In this document: positions 1 to 3,499 of the stretch, piece by piece
How the letters are laid out: every line of letters begins with the position of its first letter
Numbering within the stretch: position 1 is the stretch's first letter
Assembly: GCA_041487535.1 (NCBI GenBank)
Contig: JBGPNM010000062.1
Location: 1 to 5,627, forward strand
Length of the DNA stretch: 5,627 nt
Direction of reading: 5' to 3'
Source: JANWHZ01 sp041487535
GTDB lineage: Bacteria > Patescibacteriota > Saccharimonadia > Saccharimonadales > UBA4665
Position numbers and translations under genes: made by a program
The notes under the pieces: generated by a model
What the model was told of the DNA's origin: nothing
Database searches by the model: none
Seen by the model: the letters and a program-made list of their open reading frames with translations, nothing else

Positions 1-119
1 AACTCTGGCCGCAACTCAAACATTGATGCATCGTGACTGTAAAAATCGCGGGACTCGGGCGAGTCGTCGATATCACCCTTGAAGCCACCCGCTGTGAGCG
101 CTTGCTTGAATTCATCCAT
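1..119 (-). CDS. FAD-dependent oxidase (GlcD/D-lactate dehydrogenase type), N-terminal fragment
   Basis: Only the first 39 codons lie in the window; the gene continues past the left edge. Translation starts at an ATG at 119-117 and opens MDEFKQALTAGGFKG, followed by an acidic stretch (IDDSPESR) and then DFYSHDASMFELRPE. The pattern [Y-S-x-D-A-S-x-F-x-x-x-P] is the characteristic lead-in to the FAD-binding PCMH domain of glycolate oxidase/D-lactate dehydrogenase-like flavoproteins, which oxidise 2-hydroxyacids. The substrate cannot be told from this fragment. No good Shine-Dalgarno precedes the ATG, but the start fits where the family usually begins. The gene lies 43 bp downstream of the lipoprotein gene on the same strand, so co-transcription is possible. 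The family call comes from one motif plus recollection of patescibacterial homologues, hence moderate confidence. Confidence 0.68.
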   Translation of the reverse strand, partial: MDEFKQALTAGGFKGDIDDSPESRDFYSHDASMFELRPE

Positions 120-162
120 ATAGTAAGCTTAAGCGTTCGATAAAATCTTAGCAAGCGTTACA
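120..162 (-). promoter_or_regulatory. Short gap with a spaced direct repeat and weak promoter-like sequence
   Basis: This is the 43-bp spacer between the lipoprotein stop and the FAD-oxidase start. It contains the heptamer AAGCGTT twice in the same orientation (131-137 and 153-159), exactly 22 bp apart, or about two helical turns. The first copy abuts the small palindrome TAAGCTTA (124-131). On the minus strand TAAGAT (150-145) is a 4/6 match to a -10 box, without a convincing -35. Spaced repeats of this kind can be regulator half-sites, but seven bases twice could be chance. There is no stem with a T-run, so I see no terminator between the two minus-strand genes. Confidence 0.2.
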
Positions 163-885
163 TTAAGCTACTAATCTAGAGATATCAACAGAGGCTTCGA
201 TTGGTTGGGTAATCGCATTTGGCGAAGGTATATGAAGTGTAATTATGTTTGATTCTACATCCGTGCAAGCACGTACATCCGGATCGTGCGTAACATTCGT
301 ATCGGGCCGTACCGGGTCTAATTTATTCCAGAAAGTATTTGCGGCAATCCACCCATTCACCAACGTATTGCCGATTTTCTTTCTTATTAAGTACCAGTGT
401 CCATGCGCCGAAGCAACTTCTGAGCTTGGATCCTCTTTTTCACAAATTACGTCGGTTTCCTCGCAGGGAGCTATATTACCTTTATACGATGTTGCATTAC
501 GATCGGAAAAGAAATTCGCGCCGCCATTCCTGTTTTCTTCAACCTCAATCTTGTCTCCTGAGGGCACGGGGAAGGGTAGCTTTATTATTTTCTTTACTTC
601 ATGACCCGTTATACCCGCTTTAGGTTCGCCGCTAGCAGTGCATTCGATTGCCCAGCCGGGGATTGTCGGGGTAGGGGTTGGCACAACCAATGTGTTTGAT
701 CCGGTATTCGGCAACGTTGCAGACGACGAATTGCCGTTATTTTCAGCATCAGCGCAACCGGCCAAAAAACTTATACTTGCCGAAGAAACCAGGGCGATCA
801 TACCTATGCGCGCCATTTTCTGTTTAATCGTCATATTTGCCAAGTAATCAGAGGATACATGGTATTTTCTGTTAGGATCTGTCAT
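163..885 (-). CDS. Secreted lipoprotein with SH3-like domain
   Basis: This encodes a 240-residue exported protein of unknown function. The start at 885 is chosen because a perfect Shine-Dalgarno AAGGAG sits 5 nt upstream; the later Met18 has none. The n-region is unusually long (17 residues before MTIKQK). A hydrophobic stretch follows at about 27-41, then the lipobox L41-A-G-C44, so signal peptidase II should cleave before Cys44 and leave a lipid anchor. Residues 45-76 form a low-complexity tether rich in N, S, T and P, ending in PTPTPTIP. The globular part contains four cysteines (82, 141, 148, 207) that could form disulfides. It also has a segment at 161-187 (HGHWYLIR...NGWIAANTFW) that looks like the core of a bacterial SH3 domain, a fold often used to bind cell wall. 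GC content is visibly lower than in the neighbouring genes. A surface role, perhaps binding a wall or partner cell, is inference. Confidence 0.82.
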   Translation of the reverse strand: MTDPNRKYHVSSDYLANMTIKQKMARIGMIALVSSASISFLAGCADAENNGNSSSATLPNTGSNTLVVPTPTPTIPGWAIECTASGEPKAGITGHEVKKIIKLPFPVPSGDKIEVEENRNGGANFFSDRNATSYKGNIAPCEETDVICEKEDPSSEVASAHGHWYLIRKKIGNTLVNGWIAANTFWNKLDPVRPDTNVTHDPDVRACTDVESNIITLHIPSPNAITQPIEASVDISRLVA

Positions 886-890
886 TACTT

Positions 891-896
891 CTCCTT
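891..896 (-). promoter_or_regulatory. Shine-Dalgarno site of the lipoprotein gene
   Basis: On the minus strand AAGGAG is followed by the 5-nt spacer AAGTA and the ATG at 885. This fixes the long form of the lipoprotein start, even though the signal peptide would look more ordinary if translation began at Met18. It also shows that this genome uses Shine-Dalgarno initiation for some genes, in contrast to the leaderless-looking genes nearby. Confidence 0.8.
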
Positions 897-923
897 ACAC
901 AACACGTATAAACTACCTTCAAG

Positions 924-952
924 TTTATATGATTGCAGTCAAAATTTACATA
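924..952 (-). promoter_or_regulatory. Possible promoter of the lipoprotein gene
   Basis: On the minus strand TATAAA (929-924) matches the -10 consensus at 5 of 6 positions. It would give a leader of roughly 30 nt carrying the Shine-Dalgarno. A -35 at 17-bp spacing would fall at 952-947 (TATGTA, poor), inside one arm of the dyad. A better -35-like hexamer, TTGACT (942-937), lies too close to this -10 to pair with it, and no good -10 sits 16-18 bp downstream of it. The promoter assignment is therefore weak. Confidence 0.3.
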
Positions 953-970
953 CAGCCATCGCTGTATGTA
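947..970. repeat. Perfect 10-bp inverted repeat, candidate operator
   Basis: The arms TACATACAGC (947-956) and GCTGTATGTA (961-970) are exact reverse complements separated by CATC. The dyad lies between the divergent lipoprotein and NDH-2-like genes, just upstream of the NDH-2 -35 region and over the probable -35 region of the lipoprotein gene. That position suits a dimeric regulator acting on one or both genes. It is followed on the plus strand by GTTTTTCT, so it could also act as a weak intrinsic terminator for plus-strand antisense RNA. Only four of its ten pairs are G-C and no plus-strand gene lies upstream, so I prefer the operator reading. Confidence 0.5.
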
Positions 971-974
971 GTTT

Positions 975-1011
975 TTCTAATATGCGAAGTAGTTGGGGTA
1001 TAATCATAACC
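975..1011 (+). promoter_or_regulatory. Promoter of the NDH-2-like gene, probably leaderless
   Basis: A perfect TATAAT (999-1004) ends 7 nt before the ATG at 1012. Transcription normally begins about 6-8 nt after the -10 box, so the RNA would start at or next to the ATG, with no room for a Shine-Dalgarno, and none is present. The -35 region (around 975-982, TTCTAATA) is poor and there is no TG extension of the -10. The perfect -10 and its position carry the call. Confidence 0.6.
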
Positions 1012-2229
1012 ATGAATGAACACAAAAAGCACCACAAACACCACGTGCTGATTGTGGGTGGTGGCTTTGGCGGCGTAAAGGCTGCCCTTGAATTGTCGAA
1101 GCGCGCCGGAATGGCAGTTACGCTGCTATCCGACCGGCCGGACTTCCGGTACTACCCAGCGCTCTACCACACCGCTACCGGCGGCTTACGGGCGCAATCG
1201 AGCATCCCACTATCGGACATCGTGCCGGCAGACAGAGTCACGCTGGCCTTGGGCACTGCCGCAAGACTTGACCGTGAGCATAAGACGATCATAACCAGGG
1301 AAGGTCACCTCATACCATACGATACGCTCATTTTAAGCCTGGGCGTGGTGACAAATTACTTCGGCATTAAGGGGCTCGATAAATACTCCTACGGCATCAA
1401 GTCGCTCGATGACGTAGAGCGCTTTAAGGCTCATTTGCATAAGCAGTTGGCTGATGAGCATGCGCCGGACCTCAACTACGTAATTGTCGGCGCCGGACCG
1501 ACCGGCATCGAACTGGCCGGTGTACTACCGGCATACTTGAGGAAAATTATGCAAAACCACGGCATCAAGCACCGCGGCGCAGTCCACATTGATCTTATCG
1601 AAGCTGCTCCGCGGTTGCTGCCGCATTCACCAAAGGCCACTTCGCAGGCAGTACGCCGGCAGCTCAGCCACTTGGGGGTTAAGTTGTATCTCGGCCAAGC
1701 GGTACAGGGTGAAAGTGCCGATGCGCTTATGGTGGGCGGCAAGCCCATCACCAGCCATACCGTCGTCTGGACGGCAGGGACCGCCAACCATCCCTTCTTT
1801 GAACATAACCATTTTGTTGTGAACGAACGGCACAAAGTTGTCGTTAACAGTTACCTGGAAACCGAGCCGAACATATACGTTATCGGCGACAATGCCAGTA
1901 CGACGTACAGCGGCTTTGCCCAAACAGCGATGCACGACGCCGTATTTGTCAGCCAAAATTTGCTGCGGCGCTTGGACGGCAGGCAACCGAAGGCTTATAA
2001 GCCGCGCGAGCCCGTCTCCATTATCCCCGCCGGGCCAGACTGGGCAGCGGTTGATTGGGATGGCTTTCATTTCTACGGACGCTTGGGCTCATGGCTGCGT
2101 GCGGCGGCCGACTGGCTCGGCTTCCACGACTTCGAGCCCTGGTGGAAAGCCACCGAACAATGGTCCACCGAGTTCGGCACAGAAGAAAGCTGCCCGGTGT
2201 GCCGGCAAGCTAACACCACGAACAACTAA
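1012..2229 (+). CDS. ndh: Type II NADH:quinone oxidoreductase-like flavoprotein
   Basis: This 405-residue protein belongs to the two-dinucleotide-binding-domain flavoproteins and is most like NDH-2, which passes electrons from NADH through FAD to quinone at the inner membrane face without pumping protons. An FAD-binding GxGxxG lies at 16-21 (GGGFGG). The NADH-binding motif is at 156-170 (VIVGAGPTGIELAG) with acidic Glu197 after the second strand, which favours NADH over NADPH. WTAGT is at 253-257 and the second FAD motif IYVIGDN at 288-294. The quinone-site AQxAxQ motif reads AQTAMH (303-308), with the last Gln replaced by His. The N-terminus is His/Lys-rich (HKKHHKHH). The tail has seven Trp between 344 and 384 and a C-terminal CPVC (394-397). 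ATG 1012 is preferred over an in-frame upstream extension because the TATAAT promoter lies inside that extension. The gene ends in a 4-nt convergent overlap with the hydrolase gene. Another disulfide- or ferredoxin-linked reductase role is possible. Confidence 0.85.
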   Translation: MNEHKKHHKHHVLIVGGGFGGVKAALELSKRAGMAVTLLSDRPDFRYYPALYHTATGGLRAQSSIPLSDIVPADRVTLALGTAARLDREHKTIITREGHLIPYDTLILSLGVVTNYFGIKGLDKYSYGIKSLDDVERFKAHLHKQLADEHAPDLNYVIVGAGPTGIELAGVLPAYLRKIMQNHGIKHRGAVHIDLIEAAPRLLPHSPKATSQAVRRQLSHLGVKLYLGQAVQGESADALMVGGKPITSHTVVWTAGTANHPFFEHNHFVVNERHKVVVNSYLETEPNIYVIGDNASTTYSGFAQTAMHDAVFVSQNLLRRLDGRQPKAYKPREPVSIIPAGPDWAAVDWDGFHFYGRLGSWLRAAADWLGFHDFEPWWKATEQWSTEFGTEESCPVCRQANTTNN

Positions 2230-2741
2230 GCGCCAGAGAGAACTAACCGCCGAATCTGTGCGAAGTCAACGTAATCGTGCGTTTCTCCTGGAGTTGCGGT
2301 TACTGCTATGTGTTTGTTGCCAAGTTTTGATAAAAATGATCGAACGTCTTGGTATGAGCCGAGCGGGTCGTGCTCATTTTGCACAATTACGGTCGGTGGC
2401 AAGGAAGTTAGTGCGGGCGCAGCAGCGGGAACGTGCTGCATCATACTCAGCGGAAAGCCTAAAAAAATGCAACGCGATGGGTGTAATTTGCGTTGATCGA
2501 CCCCTAATGTTGTAATCACCGTACCGACAGACTTAGCAATAATGATATATTCGCCGGAAAATGATTTTGCCATTTGCGCCGCTTGCTCAATTTCATACGT
2601 TACGTCCGCATCGCCTCCTTGCCCCCAGTGGCGATAAATAAGGCATTTGGCCTGCCCAACGTACGGCCGCAATGCTTCGGCCACCTGCCGTACCCATTCT
2701 TTATGACGCGGGCTGTTGCCGCCCAAGATTAGCACATTCAT
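2226..2741 (-). CDS. Small alpha/beta hydrolase-fold protein
   Basis: This 171-residue protein looks like a compact serine hydrolase of the alpha/beta fold. It opens with a strand and oxyanion-type loop (MNVLILGGNSPRHKEW). The nucleophile elbow is at 66-74 (YIIIAKSVGT), with Ser71 in A-K-S-V-G rather than the usual G-x-S-x-G. A late strand carries the probable acid (VIVQNEHDPLGS, Asp125), and His155 lies in GETHDYVDF. Order and spacing fit a Ser-Asp-His triad. The substrate is unknown; small family members include RBBP9-like and Tex30/dienelactone-hydrolase-like proteins. I chose ATG 2741. A longer frame from TTG 2777 exists, but that TTG is part of a -35-like hexamer and the extension overlaps the promoter. 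The stop TAG (2228-2226) overlaps the TAA of the NDH-2-like gene. Confidence 0.75.
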   Translation of the reverse strand: MNVLILGGNSPRHKEWVRQVAEALRPYVGQAKCLIYRHWGQGGDADVTYEIEQAAQMAKSFSGEYIIIAKSVGTVITTLGVDQRKLHPSRCIFLGFPLSMMQHVPAAAPALTSLPPTVIVQNEHDPLGSYQDVRSFLSKLGNKHIAVTATPGETHDYVDFAQIRRLVLSGA

Positions 2742-2747
2742 AACAGT

Positions 2748-2777
2748 ATGATAGGACAATGTACGCCGTAGCGACAA
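2748..2777 (-). promoter_or_regulatory. Promoter of the alpha/beta hydrolase gene, probably leaderless
   Basis: On the minus strand TTGTCG (2777-2772, 4/6) and TATCAT (2753-2748, 5/6) are separated by 18 bp. The -10 ends 6 nt before ATG 2741, placing transcription start at or next to the A of the ATG. There is no Shine-Dalgarno in between. The arrangement repeats that of the NDH-2-like gene and decides the start codon. Confidence 0.55.
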
Positions 2778-2796
2778 GTTGTTGTTAATAATGATC

Positions 2797-2825
2797 TTGT
2801 TTACTCCTTATAGGGTACCTACACT
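2797..2825 (+). promoter_or_regulatory. Possible promoter of the NUDIX gene
   Basis: TTGTTT (2797-2802, 3/6) and TACACT (2820-2825, 4/6) are separated by 17 bp. They would start a transcript near 2832, with about 20 nt of leader holding the Shine-Dalgarno. Neither box is strong. TATAGG (2809-2814) is an alternative -10 but has no partner -35. This promoter would sit back to back with the hydrolase promoter. Confidence 0.3.
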
Positions 2826-2840
2826 CGGAGCAGTAAAGCA

Positions 2841-2846
2841 GAGGAG
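2841..2846 (+). promoter_or_regulatory. Shine-Dalgarno site of the NUDIX gene
   Basis: GAGGAG is followed by a 7-nt spacer (AAGTGCC) and ATG 2854. It selects this start over in-frame upstream TTG 2779 and ATG 2791, which have no ribosome-binding site and would add up to 25 poorly conserved-looking residues. Confidence 0.75.
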
Positions 2847-2853
2847 AAGTGCC

Positions 2854-3456
2854 ATGCCACCAGAATGGACGGGCAAGCATGCGGACGTGACAGCCACAAT
2901 CAGGAACGAGATTGCCAACATCAAGCCATTTGATGCACTCGAGCAAACGCACATCACCAACACGCTGCAGTGGATTGATAGCGGTACAAATATCTTTCGG
3001 CTGGAGCCGCCGGACAAACCGCCGAAGCACTTGGTCGCATATTTCGTACTGGTCGATCCGGAGCACCAGAGCTTGCTGCTGGGCGATCATATAAAAGCCC
3101 AGCGGTGGCTGCCGCCTGGCGGGCACGTCGCTCTGGACGAGCATCCTAAGGACACAGTTATCAGGGAAGTAGAAGAGGAACTCCACACCAAGGCTGTATT
3201 CTTACGGAATGATGAGCACCCCTTCTTTATAGCCATCATACAGACCGTTGGATTGACGCCTGGCCATACCGACGTAGACTTATGGTACTGCCTGCGAGGC
3301 GACATCCACGACCACTTCACCTACGACAAAAGGGAGTTCAATGACATCGACTGGTTCAGCTTCAATGAAATCTTGCAATTCGATCCGGTCATCTTCGATG
3401 CGCAGATGCAGCGATTCACCAGAAAGTTAATGCTCCAGCTTAAGCCGCACGGCTAA
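2854..3456 (+). CDS. NUDIX hydrolase
   Basis: This 200-residue enzyme should cleave a nucleoside diphosphate linked to another moiety, using divalent metal. The Nudix box spans 90-112: Gly90, Glu96, then R104-E-V-E-E-E-L-H, with metal-binding Glu105, Glu108 and Glu109 all present. The usual Gly near the end of the box is His111. Before the box are the fold's first strands (HLVAYFVLVDPE, 59-70) and WLPPGGH (85-91). After it, HTDVDLWYCLRGD (138-150) and a DIDWFSFNE segment (164-172) complete the fold. The first 55 residues are a helical N-terminal extension. The substrate is undetermined (ADP-ribose, oxidised dNTP, NADH and others are all possible). The helicase gene follows 43 bp later on the same strand, so partial co-transcription is likely. 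The whole pattern reminds me of actinobacterial NUDIX proteins with the same N-terminal extension. Confidence 0.9.
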   Translation: MPPEWTGKHADVTATIRNEIANIKPFDALEQTHITNTLQWIDSGTNIFRLEPPDKPPKHLVAYFVLVDPEHQSLLLGDHIKAQRWLPPGGHVALDEHPKDTVIREVEEELHTKAVFLRNDEHPFFIAIIQTVGLTPGHTDVDLWYCLRGDIHDHFTYDKREFNDIDWFSFNEILQFDPVIFDAQMQRFTRKLMLQLKPHG

Positions 3457-3462
3457 CCTTCA

Positions 3463-3492
3463 TTGGGTGTGCGTGCAAGATTCCGTTAAAAT
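3463..3492 (+). promoter_or_regulatory. Promoter-like sequence directly before the helicase gene
   Basis: TAAAAT (3487-3492, 5/6 match to the -10 consensus) ends 7 nt before ATG 3500, with TTGGGT (3463-3468, 3/6) 18 bp upstream. As with two other genes here, transcription would begin at the ATG. The intervening AAAGGTG resembles a Shine-Dalgarno but touches the ATG, too close for normal pairing. The gene could instead be read through from the NUDIX gene. Confidence 0.45.
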
Positions 3493-3499
3493 AAAGGTG

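Noticed and set aside
245..847. Plus-strand open frames opposite the lipoprotein gene
   Set aside because: The minus-strand frame has a lipobox, a tether and a perfect Shine-Dalgarno; the plus-strand products show no coherent features.
947..978. Stem plus T-run read as a rho-independent terminator
   Set aside because: The stem is AT-rich and no plus-strand gene ends upstream of it; an operator fits its position better. Termination of antisense RNA is not excluded.
859..1011. 51-codon N-terminal extension of the NDH-2-like protein
   Set aside because: It contains the TATAAT promoter and the 24-bp dyad, overlaps the divergent lipoprotein start, has no ribosome-binding site and does not look like NDH-2 sequence.
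1476..2070. Open frames on the minus strand antisense to the NDH-2-like gene
   Set aside because: They are shadows of GC-rich coding sequence with no domain, ribosome-binding site or motif.
1838..2515. 225-codon open frame on the plus strand
   Set aside because: It overlaps the well-supported NDH-2-like and hydrolase genes in another frame, and its product has no recognisable domain and an odd composition.
2779..2853. Upstream TTG/ATG starts for the NUDIX gene
   Set aside because: No ribosome-binding site is present, the segment overlaps promoter sequence, and a strong Shine-Dalgarno precedes ATG 2854.
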